Below are positions 1-11,354 of a stretch of DNA of 64,000 nt, one piece after another. Within the stretch, counting starts at the first letter, position 1; each line of letters starts with the position of its first letter. The stretch spans positions 228,300,539 to 228,364,538 of the forward strand of contig NC_066581.1 in assembly GCF_024323335.1 (NCBI RefSeq). Direction: 5' to 3'. The DNA is from Lathyrus oleraceus. Its lineage: Eukaryota; Streptophyta; Magnoliopsida; Fabales; Fabaceae. A program made the position numbers and the translations under genes. The notes beneath the pieces are model-generated. The model was given only the letters and a program-made list of their open reading frames with translations, was not told where the DNA came from and did not search any database.

Positions 1-136
1 TCAATCCTAGCCACTCTTAACTATTAATCCTATGGTTGAAATTGTAATCTGCAACTTGAGCTTAAATTAATTTCTAACCATTGATAAAACCAATTACTTG
101 GATCACAATCCAAGGGTGATCGTTCACCTACCAAGT

Positions 137-146
137 CTATATAAAC
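137..146 (+). promoter_or_regulatory. Candidate TATA box of the Ogre/Tat-type LTR
   Basis: A ctatataaac motif is followed about 90 bases later by a pyrimidine-rich leader (about 220-290). This layout fits an LTR U3/R border. The call rests on motif and context only. Confidence 0.35.
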
Positions 147-2465
147 ATGTTATTTCTCATATTTTTGGCCTTAACTAATATCACTAACCTAACTTAGAAA
201 ATTCATAATTAACCATTATTTTTCCACCATTTTTTCTTCTATTCTCTCTCAATTTCTCTCTCAATATTCATCTTCTCCCTCACCATCACCAAAGTTCATA
301 TTCATCACCATTTAGAACTTCACATTGAAGTTCTAAAATAGTGGAACTTGGTCACAATCCAATTTCCACAAATTATCAATCAACAATTTCTACATTATCA
401 TCAACAATCATCATCTAAAGTTCATCAAGATTCAACCATAATCATCATGCAAAGTTCATCAATTCAAGCTTATTCATCAATATTCTACATTCAAGATTCA
501 TCTTCTACATTCATTTATCATAAAAAATAATAATCTAGCTTGGAATTTAATTGGATTAAAGGAGCTTATTCTTGAAGTATTCCATATTTCTCTTCGACAT
601 TCCGATTTTTAAAACTAACCGGAGCAAACCTCCGCTACATCGGTAATTCTTCATCTTTTCCACAATCTTGCCATGAATTATTGGATGTTTTCTTGTTGAT
701 TAATTTAAGTCACTGTTCTGAATAACTTAATACAATAATCACTTATTTGAGACCAAAAAATAAGAAACTCGGTTGAAATATTTCACCAAACACTTGGTGT
801 GCAAGCTATAAAAACACAATTGAAATGTAACAATTCAATTTTTCGTAACCAAACAAACAAATTCTGAGTCAAAAAATCAGAACTACAAAACCAAACGTAT
901 ACCGATCCAAAACTGAACTAATAAATCAAAACACTACAACATTATTATTGTTAAAAAACAAAATAACTCACTAAATTAAATATCAGCTTTTTTTTTCTTT
1001 ATGATGATAATTTGAATGAGGTGTACTTCCGATAGAAAAACGAAAGGCTAACCTATTGCTCCAGCAACATCACCTTATATTTGTCAACATTGTTGTTTAG
1101 TAATGGCTAAATATTGTTTCATAATTAGATCATTAAATTCGGATCCCCCTCATACGAATAGTCATAACAGAGCTAGTTTTTTATGGCTTTTATTATGTGG
1201 CATAGTTAGTACTTAACACATTTTAAATTTCGGTACTGCAACTCAACTAAGTAACGTATACATATCATTAATTCTTGTGTAAACTCATATTAGATTTTAT
1301 CTTTGCATAATTATAGTTAATTCAGTTTTTTAATAGAATTTTTTTATTAATATTAATTCTAGGCTAGGATTAATTTTTAACTAAGCATTAGAATTACTAA
1401 TTAGCAAGTAGATTAGGATTGCCATTTTATCACTAATTTTGACATTTTATTTCCTTTGATTTTTTTTTCATGGTATCTTAATCTTAATATTTTTTTTAAT
1501 TCATGGCTGGTCCCCTCTGTTAATTTAATTATTTGATTAAATTTATTTTGATCAGTTAATTAGATTTGTGATTTAGAATTTTTCTGTATGATTTTTCAAA
1601 AACCATTTTGCATGCTCCCTTAGTTTAGGGTTTGTTTAGGTTTAATCGATCATTTCAATCATTTATTTCTCATGTGAATTTTGATGATTGAGATATTTGA
1701 TTGATTATACATCGACCATTGCATGTTCTCCTAGTTTAGGGTTTTGCTATAATTCAGTTGATTTAGTTTGACTGAGTAAACCATTCATTAGATTGTATAT
1801 AAATAAACTGATATTTTCCCTATGGTTGTGTTGACAAAGTTTATTTTAATCAACCAAATCCTTTGCATCATGTTCAATTCCCCAAACCTATTCAAGTGAT
1901 CAAAAGACCCTTGATCACTTGATAGGGCAAATCCATTGCGCTCAAGCTATTTTGGATATGCTGAATCTCAGGAACTCAACACCTCAAGGTTCAAATGCAA
2001 GATCAAGACTTCAAGTCAACATCAGTTAAGCATAGCTAGTAAAGTGCATTATTTCTCAAGGACAACAAAGGTATCAACACTTGACAAGTGTGATCCAAAT
2101 TGTAATCCATAAGCCTTAAGTAATGAGGAATGATGAGATGGAGTTTCTCCTACCCTTGTCTAGAATGACTTTGCGTATGGGGTGTAGGCCCTAGCTATTC
2201 AAAGCATTTTCCCTCATTCATAGACTTCAGCATAATTTGAATCAAATAATTGTCAAGTCTTCTCAACACAACAAACAACATGGCATCATCAAGATCAATA
2301 ATCATAATCCTCTATCAACACTTGTCGATCATCATTCAAAGTGTGTGGCACGAGCCTTAAGCAATAAAGAAGGGATGAGACTGAAGCTTTCCTACATTCA
2401 TTCTGGATATCTTTGGGTGCGGTACGTTTGACTCGTGGCTAATTGTATTCACCTATATTCATAAA

Positions 2466-3851
2466 TGATCGGGAAAATAGAAAGTGTATTATTTTGCCTT
2501 TTATAGTAATAATGGGGAAATTCCCCGAATGTCGATCTCAAGGACTGCAAGTTAATATTGAGTTTAAATTATCATTCAATTAAACAAAAAGTATTAATTT
2601 GGTTTTTAGGTGTAAAAATATAATAATAAAAGTAAAGGTAAAGAAGGATGAAAATAAGGGTTTATAGAGAAAAAGGAACAATGTTAGGGAAGGTGTATGA
2701 TTTATCCCTGTAACAACTCTGAGTCACTATTGCATCAACAAATATCAATTACTACCAGTTCTTAAGGGTATTTTATCCCAAGTCCTTGGTGAGAAAACCT
2801 TTAATCAATCTACCCCAATTTCCATGTCCATAGCCAATTAGGGTGAAGTTAAGCTGTATAATATCAAGAATACTCTGGTTCATACAGGGTATCCCTAGTC
2901 CTAGGTGATATCTACTGTAGAGTAACCTTATCAATGGCGGTCTAGCCTAATTGATAACCACAAATCAATCTCGATTGGTCCGAAAGAGAAAGCAATAAAC
3001 ACATCAAAAGGTTACCGTAAAAACAATATTATAAATACAAATGTAAACTCAAATTCGTTACAATTCTAAATCAGGGACACCCCTAGCATTGGGGGATTTA
3101 GCTACTCATATTGTTTAAAACAAATGTAAGATAAAAATTACACATTACAAGTAATTGGATGACTTCGATCTTCAATCGCTCCCGCTCATGAAAACCTTCA
3201 GCTCTTCGAATGCATTGCTCTCTGTAATACTTGATCGCTTCACAATACTGTATTTTGCCGTCTTCCAAGATGATTTTTTCTTTGGCAGAAGACCCTCTTT
3301 TATAGTGAAAAGTCCAAGTAGCAGTTGGACATGTCCAAAAATATCTCTGCAAAAGCCCGACGAACAAAAGCCCGAGAAAAACTGAATTTTTGGGCTTGGG
3401 CTGACACGGCCTGTGTTAGCCTACTGTCCTGGCTGACATGCCCCTAGCATGGGGTGACACGGCTGGTGGAGGCGCCTGACACGGCCCATGTCAGGCTACT
3501 GTTTTTCTTCACACGTCCTTCCCTGCCTGACACGACCCGTGTCAACTGACACGGGTGGCCGAGTCAGGCCTCCTGTACCAGGGTTTTCTACTTCTCTGCT
3601 TGCAGGAATCTCACATTGTCTCGTTCTGAGTTCCCTAGTTCTTCTACTTGGACCTGTCGGACAAAAACACAGCTATCCCACGCATAAAATCACTAAAATA
3701 TAAGTAAAACATAACAATGATAAAAATGCTTAAATAAAATGACGGAAGTAAAACTAACTCGAAACATATCATAAATGCTTGCACAGTGTGTCAAAAGCCT
3801 CTGTTTCGTGTCGGATCAGTAACGAAACTCAATGCAAATGGTGACTGATCA
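2466..3851. mobile_element. Solo LTR, 1386 bp, unknown family, TSD ATAAA
   Basis: The segment starts TGATCGGG and ends GACTGATCA, giving TG...CA ends and a short terminal inverted repeat (TGATC/GATCA). It is flanked by a perfect 5-bp duplication ATAAA (2461-2465 and 3852-3856). Removing it restores the 'attcataaacttta' phrase seen elsewhere in the surrounding LTR. The interior has no recognisable protein. Around 3400-3560 there is a GC-richer patch in which 'ctgacacggcc'-like words recur several times. The strand cannot be assigned. Confidence 0.8.
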
Positions 3852-4232
3852 ATAAACTTTAGCACAATTTAAATTACATGATTGTCAAGTCTTCTCCTAT
3901 AACAAGTGGCACTATATCAATAAGATTAACACGCGAGATCTCCCGTTAGCAACTTGTTAATTTTGATTCGAGTTGCACGCTATGAACCTTAAGTAATAAG
4001 GAATGATGAGACGAAGTTTATCATATCCTTGTCTAGAGTGACTTTGCATACGGGGCGTAGGCCTTAGATATTCAAAGAATTCGCCCTTATTCATAAACTT
4101 TAGTGCAATTTGAATCATGCAATTAACAAGTCTTCTTCTTCAAACAAACCTCAATCTTTCAACACCCCAATAGGGGAGCATCTTTTGTTATTGGCAACTC
4201 ATGGTTGTACACCCTCTTCTTATCCATTATTT

Positions 4233-4990
4233 ACCTTGTAAGGTGATAAACCTTGGATATTCAACATCTTTCCTTGCCTTGTAAGGTGTTAAACCTTGAC
4301 ATTATTCTTAGCCTTGTGATATGTTAAACCTTGGCTATTCAATTTTGATATTTGCCTTGAGAGTCATAGACTCTAGCATTTAACTATTTACCTTGTGAGG
4401 TGTTAAACCTTGGCTATTCAGATCTTTGCCTTGAGAGTCATAGATTCTGGCATATGTTCTCTTTGCCTTGTGAGGTGTTAAACCTTGACTATTCGATTTG
4501 GTCTTCGCCTTAAGAGTCATGGACTCTGGCATATCTGTCTCTTTTACCTTGGGAGGTGTTAAACCTTGGCTATTCAATTTAGCTATTTGCCCTAAGAGTC
4601 ATAGCCTATGGCATCTGTCTCTTTTTTCCCTATAAGGTGATGAACCTTGGCTATTCAGATCTTTGCCTTGAGAATCATGGACTCTAGCATATGTCTTTCT
4701 TTGCCTTGTGAGGTTATAAACCTTGGTTATTCAATTTGATCTTCGCCTTGATATTCGTGGACTCTGGCATACGTTTCTCTTTGCCTTATGAGGTGTTAAA
4801 CCTTGTCTATCTAACCCAGTGCTTTTCCTAGAGATTCTTGGACTCTAGCACTTGATTCTCTTTGCCTTGTAAGGTGTTAAACCTTGGCAATTCAGTTCCT
4901 TGATATCATCAGTTTTAAACTCTGGTAGTGATACCTCACCTTGAAGGTGATAAACCTTGGCACTCCTTTTCAGCCTTGAAGGGTATTGAA
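4233..4990 (+). repeat. Degenerate minisatellite with a period of about 80 bp
   Basis: The phrase 'ccttgtgaggtgttaaacc' recurs near 4237, 4275, 4312, 4390, 4467, 4547, 4628, 4703, 4783, 4864 and 4940. The main spacing is 75-81 bp. Alternating with it is a second phrase, 'gccttgagagtcatggactc'. Copies are diverged, so the array is old. It lies inside the Ogre/Tat-type LTR. Confidence 0.8.
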
Positions 4991-5041
4991 CCCTGTCAAA
5001 TCAATCTCGTTCCCTTTTGTTTCAGCCGTAGTGGGCTGAAC

Positions 5042-5104
5042 TACAAAAGCTATGATTTCCTAATTGCACTATAAGGATACGTAGGTAGGAGAACCCAGTT
5101 TCTT
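5042..5104 (+). other. LTR paired-hairpin module, copy 1
   Basis: Hairpin 1 pairs 5058-5064 with 5071-5077 (6 of 7 pairs, loop tgcact). The linker ggatacgtaggt follows, then hairpin 2 pairs 5090-5093 with 5100-5103. An upstream 'gaactac' is conserved. See the finding on compensatory changes. Confidence 0.55.
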
Positions 5105-5853
5105 CGCGGGCTACCTTATTTATTAATCCACCATTCTTCAGTCATTCAATCAATACCATCTTTTGAGATCGAATACTACTTTTCCTTGGTTTCCATGTTC
5201 GTCCTTTTAGGACGCCTAATGAATAGTCCACCTTGTGAACCAAGAGTTGTTTGTGCTATCAAACCAAACATTTTATTCCATCCTTTTGGTTAAAACCTTG
5301 TGAACAAGAATTTGTTTGTGCTGTCAAACCAAACACCTTATTCCTTCCTTGTGACCAAAATATTTGTTTACTCTTCGGTTCAGAGTTTATTCTTTCATGG
5401 GCCCAAGATACTATTCTTCCTCGATCTTGAACTGTTTGTTCCCCAAGCAGGGATGTACTGTTTATTTGTACCCAACAACACTTTCTTGTGGGACCTATAC
5501 ACATACTTTTAGGAGGACTTAATCATAGTCCACCTTGTGAATCAGATGTTTGTGTTGTCAAACCAAACATTCATTACCTCTTGTTGGGCCAAAACTTTGT
5601 AAACTGAAAGTTATTTGTGTTGTCAAACCAAACACTTTGCTCCCTCTTTTTGACCAATACGCCTCTACCCTTTGGTTCGAGGTCATTTACCTTTGTGGGT
5701 TCCCACCTTACTATTATGTTGGTACAAGTTACATTGTTCATCACTTCAATCATACCCTTTCAGTTGTTTGTCTTGTCAGACCTTGTTGCATAAACAGACA
5801 TTGTTTTGCTTCTCTTTGTTTTCGTAGTTCCGCGAACTATGATTGCTTTTACT

Positions 5854-5900
5854 TTCTCATTGCACAGTGAGAATACTTAGGCACGAGGATGCGAATCCTT
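5854..5900 (+). other. LTR paired-hairpin module, copy 2
   Basis: Hairpin 1 pairs TTCTCA (5854-5859) with TGAGAA (5868-5873). The linker is tacttaggca. Hairpin 2 pairs AGGAT (5886-5890) with ATCCT (5895-5899) across a gcga loop. Confidence 0.55.
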
Positions 5901-6633
5901 GGTGAGAATAATCCTAATTATTCCTTCTTCTTCCTTAGGACACCATTCATATCTTTCATAATTCATTATCTACCTTCAATCATTAAACCGCTCACCCCAG
6001 TGACATGTTGTTTCTTTGAAATCAGATACATCTTCTTTGGATACCCATACATATCCTTTTAGGATGCCTAGTGAAAAGTCCCCGTTTGTACCAAGAGTTG
6101 TTTGTGCTATTAAACCAAACATTTAATTCCTTCTTTTTTGGCCAAGATGCATGTTTCCCTCTATGGTACAAATTCCATTTCTCTTATGGATTCTGATGTA
6201 TATCTAACATTTGGTTTCAAACTACACCTCTTCAGTCATTGTTACCAAAACACTCTATTCTGTGACTTTGGTCACTTCATTCCGTTCATCTCCATGATGC
6301 ATTCATATTCTACCTTCATTCACTTCATGTGATATACCATTGTTCTTTGAGCCAAATACAATATTTCTTTGTGCTCCATCTTATATCTCCTTGTGAACAA
6401 AGAGATGTTTGTGCTGTCAAACCAAACACCTAATTCCTTTGTTTTCGGTTGTCCCGATACAGTGATATCGTGTTGTAAGCCCTCACTTGTTGGTTCATAC
6501 CAGTTTACTCTTGGGTTCATATTTTCACTCCTTGTTAGAGCTCAAATCAGATAATCCTTAGGTTCAAACCATACTTTGATCACTCTTCTTTCCATTTCCC
6601 ACCACTAGTTCTATGAACTACGGAGCTCTGAAT

Positions 6634-6681
6634 TCCTCATCGCACTATGAGGATACGTAGGCATGAGGCCCTCAATCCTCA
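6634..6681 (+). other. LTR paired-hairpin module, copy 3
   Basis: Hairpin 1 is a perfect 7-bp stem TCCTCAT/ATGAGGA (6634-6640, 6647-6653, loop cgcact). The linker is tacgtaggc. Hairpin 2 is TGAGG/CCTCA (6664-6668, 6677-6681). Confidence 0.6.
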
Positions 6682-7045
6682 CCGATCACTTTAGCTATTT
6701 CTTTCCTTTCATCCATTCTTTTGCGAGTAATCCTTAGATATAACACCTATTCGGGCGAGAACAATCAAAACGGTTCCCATGGAGTACCATGGATGTTTGG
6801 GGTGCTAATATCTTCCCCTTGCATAACCGACTTCGTTACCCAATATATCTCTTTCCCCCAGGTTTTATCGATGTTTTCCCTTTCCTTCGGGAATAAATAA
6901 AGTTCGATGGCGACTCTGTTGCATGTTCGAGCATGCGATGCGTTCAGGTATATTTTCGCTAGCTTCGTAGGGGATAGTCGAGCAATACCTAGGGGCTAGG
7001 GCATTAGCTAAAAAGATTATAAGAGCATGATATTTCTGGTCGACC

Positions 7046-7436
7046 AAGGTTCAAGATGCCAAAGAATACGTGAAAAAAAGAAACAAATGCTAGCAATATG
7101 GGGATATCTTCAACACTCAATCCACAGAGTTACATGTCCTGACATCACCCTTGTCGTTCCTGCAGTGGGGATTGGACATCCTAGGTCCATTCGCATTAGT
7201 GTCGATGAAACTCAAATACTTGATCTTAGTTATATATTACTTTACCCAATGGATCAAGGCAGAAGCATTGGAAAACATCACAACAACAAATGTCTTGAAG
7301 TTCTTCAAAAGAAATGTATTGGCTAGGTTTGGGGGCCCTAGTGTCATTGTAACAGATAATGTAACACAATTTATTAATAAAAAGTTTAATACCCTATTGG
7401 AGGAGTTGAAAATCAACTAACATTTCCGTCTCAGCT
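7046..7436 (+). pseudogene. Ty3/gypsy integrase core fragment
   Basis: The reading frame that includes 7151-7420 shows an integrase core: a WGLDILGPF segment with the first Asp, a YYFTQWIKAEA segment, and VTDNVTQF with the second Asp, where the usual Gly of DNGTQF is Val. The zinc-finger end, the catalytic Glu and the C-terminus are missing. A CQEYVKK-like segment upstream (about 7046-7080) is the tail of the HHCC region, with an in-frame stop nearby. The fragment directly follows the Ogre/Tat-type LTR end but need not belong to it. It is nonfunctional; the gypsy assignment is firm and the sublineage (Tat-like) is tentative. Confidence 0.8.
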
Positions 7437-8789
7437 GCCCGGACGCTTAAAGACGAGATCTTCATCATAAGTTTCGCTTCACGAAAAACTGTTTTTTCCT
7501 CTTCAAGCAATCCCTCGAGCTAAGCTACCCGACATGACAAGATTGCAGGAGACCTATGTCACATATCTTTTTCATAACACTTTTGCTACAACATTACTAA
7601 TGATTCATGTGTACCATTTCAGTCTTGGATGCTCCAGCACTTGCCACGCATATTCACTGGTCATGTGTTCTGACCTACACTAAGGATATACCATGTGCTT
7701 CTGCATTTTTCCCGTTTATAAGGAATCAGGTGATTGAGCCATACATAGTATATATTGATCGCTTGGTAGCTGAGAATATACACTTTCATACTTACGTCAC
7801 TCACTGTGAGACGCATTCCATTGATGGTATAGCCTTCCAATATGGATGGTTGACTTGCAGGTCATTCTAAAGTATCCTCATCTTCCTGAGTGCGTCATAA
7901 AACAGTTAGGCTACATGGTGTTTATTCTCGGAGACCCTTCTGAGTCTCCTTCTCCCGCTTTGACACGTAGAGATATAGATGTACACGACTACATCTAGTG
8001 CTATTTTAAGGTGTCATATCCTTATATGAAATTGGATGCTCTGGGAGATCCACCTATGTCAACTTATCAGGAGATACTAGAGGAGGAGCATGCTATGGCA
8101 AATTATGTTATTGATGTGTTAGCTAGATATTGTTGTATCATGGAGATTGGGCAGGCGGGTATAGACAAAGAACTCTTTTCGGATGACTCTGAGGTGATAG
8201 ACGTTCTACATGCCATGATGATGGAGGCATGATATGCATTGTAGTACATGAGGCAGCGTAAGAACAGGGGGGCCCGAGTTCATCATACGAAGTAGTATAT
8301 AGTATTTGTATTAGGAGCATTATTTTTTGTTCTATGTTATTTTGACTTCATTGTGTACGCCAAACTTATTAATTTATATGTCATTTTCATATTATTCTGA
8401 AAGTATGGTTTATTTTATACAAAATTGAAAAATGATATTATAGCTAAAGTTTATCGTCAAATTCATCAAAGCATATCTAAATAAAAGTAAAAAATTATTG
8501 TCTGGTGTGGTTCCGAAGATGCGGCTTTGGATTTTGTCTGGTGTGAATACATAGATGCATATCTGGATCAATTTATTTCAAAAAATGGAATTTCATATGG
8601 TGTAGATGGAGTGGTTCCGGATATGCATTTTCGAGGAAAAAAATTAGAGAAAATTTGGGTTGAGACTCAGTTGGGGCATGTTTCAGTATAGCTCAGGGTG
8701 CGTCCGGAGATGTATCTTTGAAATTATAGGGGAACTTTTAGATTTTCATAAGGTGTTTTTTCACCACTTAGGGTAGGTTTAGAAATTCC
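7437..8789 (+). mobile_element. Mutator-like element A, 3' part, with PMD gene remnant
   Basis: The right end (about 8715-8789) matches the right terminal inverted repeat of the complete element at 8861-9670: 'ttcaccacttagggtagg...aaattcc' against 'tccaccacttagggtggg...aattccc'. It carries the C-terminal half of a PMD gene (7607-8232). Non-coding sequence from 8233 to 8715 has several gatgcatctccgg-like words. The left end cannot be located, because the junction with the integrase fragment near 7430 hides it. The assignment rests on the shared terminal sequence and gene content. Confidence 0.55.
7607..8232 (+). pseudogene. Plant mobile domain (PMD) protein, C-terminal part
   Basis: Open segments 7607-7870 and 8011-8232 lie in different frames. 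The first contains a YIDRLVAENIHFHTYV segment followed by an HCETHSIDG segment. This is typical of the C-terminal half of PMD proteins often annotated in plants as phosphatase-7 long-form homologues. Between them, another frame shows a QLGYM-like segment, so at least one frameshift and one stop separate the pieces. PMD proteins occur both as host factors and as cargo of plant transposons. Here the flanking TIR sequence argues for transposon cargo. It is nonfunctional. Confidence 0.65.
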
Positions 8790-8860
8790 ATACATTTTTG
8801 AAATTATTATCCTACCCAAACCAATCAATTATCAATGGGTTGGATCATTTTTATTTGAAT

Positions 8861-9670
8861 GAGATTGCTTAAGGCACCCTAAGATTTGCTACCACACCCT
8901 CATGAAAGCCCAAAAATATCCCTAGATTTTGAGATGCATCTTCGGAAACACCCTAAACACATATAATTCATTTGTCTTTGAGTCATGCCCCAATTTTATG
9001 GCTAAATTTGTTCCAAAAATTAATTTTCATAGTGTCTTTGAAAATACATTTCTGGAACCTACTATAATTGAGTTATGTTTGCTTAGTCCATTTCATTCAC
9101 CCACTTACGTAAATGTTAGCTTAATTTACTATTCTTTTAATTACTTGTGCCAAAGTTGATTATTTTCCGTTGTAGTGCTAAGCTTGTTGACATACAATTT
9201 TGGAATATGCATACATTTGCTAGCCGTCAGATTCTGTTTCTTTTTGGTCGACATATTCTTTCAAGTGAAGGAGTTAGTGTGGTTAAAATTCTTTTTACAA
9301 TACATGGAAGGGAAGTACTGTGATGGATTTGATTTGGCTTAAATATTTGGACATAACTTAACTCAAGATGGCTCTGAGAAAAAAGAGAAGTGAAAACAGT
9401 GGAATCGCACTGCATAGTGACTCATTTTCAAGTTGTTATGTGTTTGAAGACGGTGGTAGAAGGAGTAATGCCATTTTATTAGATTTACGAAATGTATTTC
9501 CATAGACATTCTGGAATAAACTTAATCATAAAATTGAGACATAGCTCAAAAATGAATGAAATGTTGTGTACGAGGTGAGTCCGGTCCGAAGGTGCCTTTT
9601 TGAAATCAGAGGGGGACTTTCGGATTTCATAGGGGGGTTTCCACCACTTAGGGTGGGATTAGCAATTCCC
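8861..9670. mobile_element. Complete non-autonomous Mutator-like element, 810 bp, 9-bp TSD
   Basis: A perfect 9-bp duplication TATTTGAAT flanks the element (8852-8860 and 9671-9679). The ends are inverted repeats: the left end reads GAGATTGCTTAAGGCACC and the right end, reverse complemented, GGGAATTGCTAATCCCACC. Both continue with CCTAAG and then weaker similarity for roughly 70 bases up to a cttcgg word. A 9-bp TSD and long TIRs are hallmarks of the Mutator superfamily. The interior is AT-rich with no convincing ORF, so it depends on a transposase elsewhere. Confidence 0.75.
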
Positions 9671-10619
9671 TATTTGAATTACAGGTCAGATCATTTTTTT
9701 GGATAACAGGTTGGATTATATTAGATCTATAAAAAAGGGAATTTCTTAATGCATCCAATGTATTACTATGGCACCACATGAAAATATAAAAATGCCTCCA
9801 GATTTTGGAGATGCATCTCGGACGCACCCTGGGTCAATATATTCCAGACTTAATATGAACAAATATGGAGATGCATCTTCTTGTACATTACGAAGATGCA
9901 TCTCCAGACGCTATTTATTCTAAAACGTACCAGAACCTCATCTCCTTTCTCACTTCTAAAAAAATAACTCTAAACCTTTCTCAAACTCTCTCAACTCACA
10001 TTCTCTCAAAATCAATCAACCAAGTTCAAAGCTTCTTCCATCAACATCAAGTACATCAAGAAGCTCACTCAAGACTGAAGTAAACTCATAATTTGTAAAA
10101 AAAAATATTTTTGTAAACTTTTTTTGAGTTTTTGCATAAATTGTAGAAATTGATGATTAGGTATTCAAATACATAATTTATGCATGTTTGATAGTTGATA
10201 AATTATGAGAAATGTGTTTGATAGTTAAAAGTAATAATCAATGCATTATTTTTTGGGATTTGGAGGGCTGCATTAGCATCATTGACAAAGATGAAAGTTG
10301 CAGAAAATTCTGGAGATACATCTCCGTAATTCTTCATTGTTTGAATTCCCAGTAACCGGATATGCATCTCCATAATATATTTATCTTTTTTTTTGTCTTT
10401 CTTGTTTGTAGTAATTGTGTGACACTTGTCTGGTTTACTTACATGCATTATGACTAACAGAGACGAAAGACTGAGGCACTAGAGGATTGCACACCATGCA
10501 TATGTTCAGAGGGAAAATAGTCAGGTTTCGAATGATCATATATCTCCATCTTCTTTTTCCTGTAGGATACGGGTGTTACCTAGTGACAAATCACTGGCTT
10601 CATCTTTCCGTAGGTGACA

Positions 10620-11354
10620 GGTTTCACCTATTCAGGCACCAGAGACATCCAAGTCACCAGAGGTACCTGAAGCACCAGTGCCACCCCAGACACCGGAGGG
10701 ACCTCAGGCTGATGAGGCAGTGCTACATCGGGTTGATCAGTCAGTGCCACCTCCAGTATTTGGAAGAGGCCCATTAGAGTTGTCATTGATGCCTCTTTAT
10801 CTAGACCATATTGTTAGACATATTTAGGACAAAGAAGTAAAATTAGTTGGATTCATTCTTTTTAAATTACGTTTATTATTATATTACAAGTTTCTGACAA
10901 TGATTTATTTTTCTGCAGGACCGTGATCCGCTAAAATTCATTAACCATGGGTGGAAAATTACTGACTTGTATCGGCCTAATGACAAGTGGTTCCGGGCTG
11001 CTTTGTCCCTATCTGGGATGAAGTACTTATGCAAGACCGTTTATGTTACGATGAAACACAGGATGCTTAATGCATTTGTGGAGAGATGGCACACTTAGAC
11101 CTCATCATTTCCTCTATCACTTGGTGAGATGTCTATCACACTTGATGATGTGTCATGTCTGCTGTATCTTTTGATTATGGGGAAGCTTTTAAATCATGGA
11201 AGGATTAGAAAAAATGAGGCACTCGAGTTGATGGTAGACTATATGGGAGTTAACCTAGAGTCTTCCTTGAGGGAGATGGAAAAAACCAGATGGGCTCATG
11301 CTAGGTTTGAATTCCTGAAAAAGGTATATACAAATGAGCTTCTTAGAGCAGAGT
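10620..11354 (+). pseudogene. PMD gene, N-terminal part, with a candidate intron
   Basis: A Pro-rich stretch (about 10620-10750) leads into LELSLMPLYLDHIVRHI. A candidate 82-nt GT-AG intron (10837-10918) follows, and in the same frame DRDPLKFINHGWKI, then MSITLDDVSCLLYLL and later ELLRAE. This order is typical of the PMD N-terminal half. In-frame stops lie at about 10825 (TAG where Trp is usual) and 11096. The frame stops at the chromovirus LTR at 11355 and resumes on its far side. Neighbouring TIR sequence suggests it is Mutator cargo. It is a pseudogene. Confidence 0.7.
10837..10918 (+). other. Candidate intron in the PMD pseudogene
   Basis: The segment begins gtaaaattag and ends ttttctgcag. 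It is AT-rich, and its removal keeps the PMD reading frame across the join. Confidence 0.55.

Larger units (their letters stand above)
5205..6700 (+). repeat. Higher-order repeat of the LTR
   Basis: Several phrases recur in the same order: 'ttttaggacgcctaatgaatagtcc' variants near 5212, 5508 and 6057; 'gtttgtgctgtcaaaccaaac' near 5249, 5308, 5546, 5610, 6088 and 6408; and the hairpin module at 5854 and 6634. This looks like two to three rounds of internal LTR duplication with units of roughly 0.3-0.8 kb. No protein is encoded. Confidence 0.65.
1..6946 (+). mobile_element. Ogre/Tat-type giant LTR (solo or 3' LTR), split by a later insertion
   Basis: No coding capacity is seen. The 3' end (about 6740-6946) matches in style the U5 end of the Ogre LTR at 52020-52210: 'ggggtgctaat...cttccc...gcataaccgac', then a 'tggcgactctgtt' stretch and a 'gatgcg' end. 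No primer binding site follows, so this is a solo LTR, a 3' LTR or a truncated copy. The segment around 2105-2465 and 3852-4145 contains repeats of a phrase with 'ccttaagtaat..ggaatgatgaga'. The 80-bp minisatellite and the hairpin modules listed separately lie further on. The left end is probably outside the window. The lineage is inferred from shared LTR motifs, because no protein remains. Confidence 0.55.

Noticed and set aside
348..530. ORF of 60 codons near the start
   Set aside because: Low-complexity Ser/Gln/His translation of AT-rich, tca-repeat sequence within LTR-like DNA, with no domain.
4380..4577. Minus-strand ORF with repeated NSQGLTP words
   Set aside because: It only reflects the 80-bp minisatellite read in an open frame.
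4233..4990. CRISPR-like array appearance
   Set aside because: Units are diverged, there are no unique spacers of constant size, and the context is a plant LTR.
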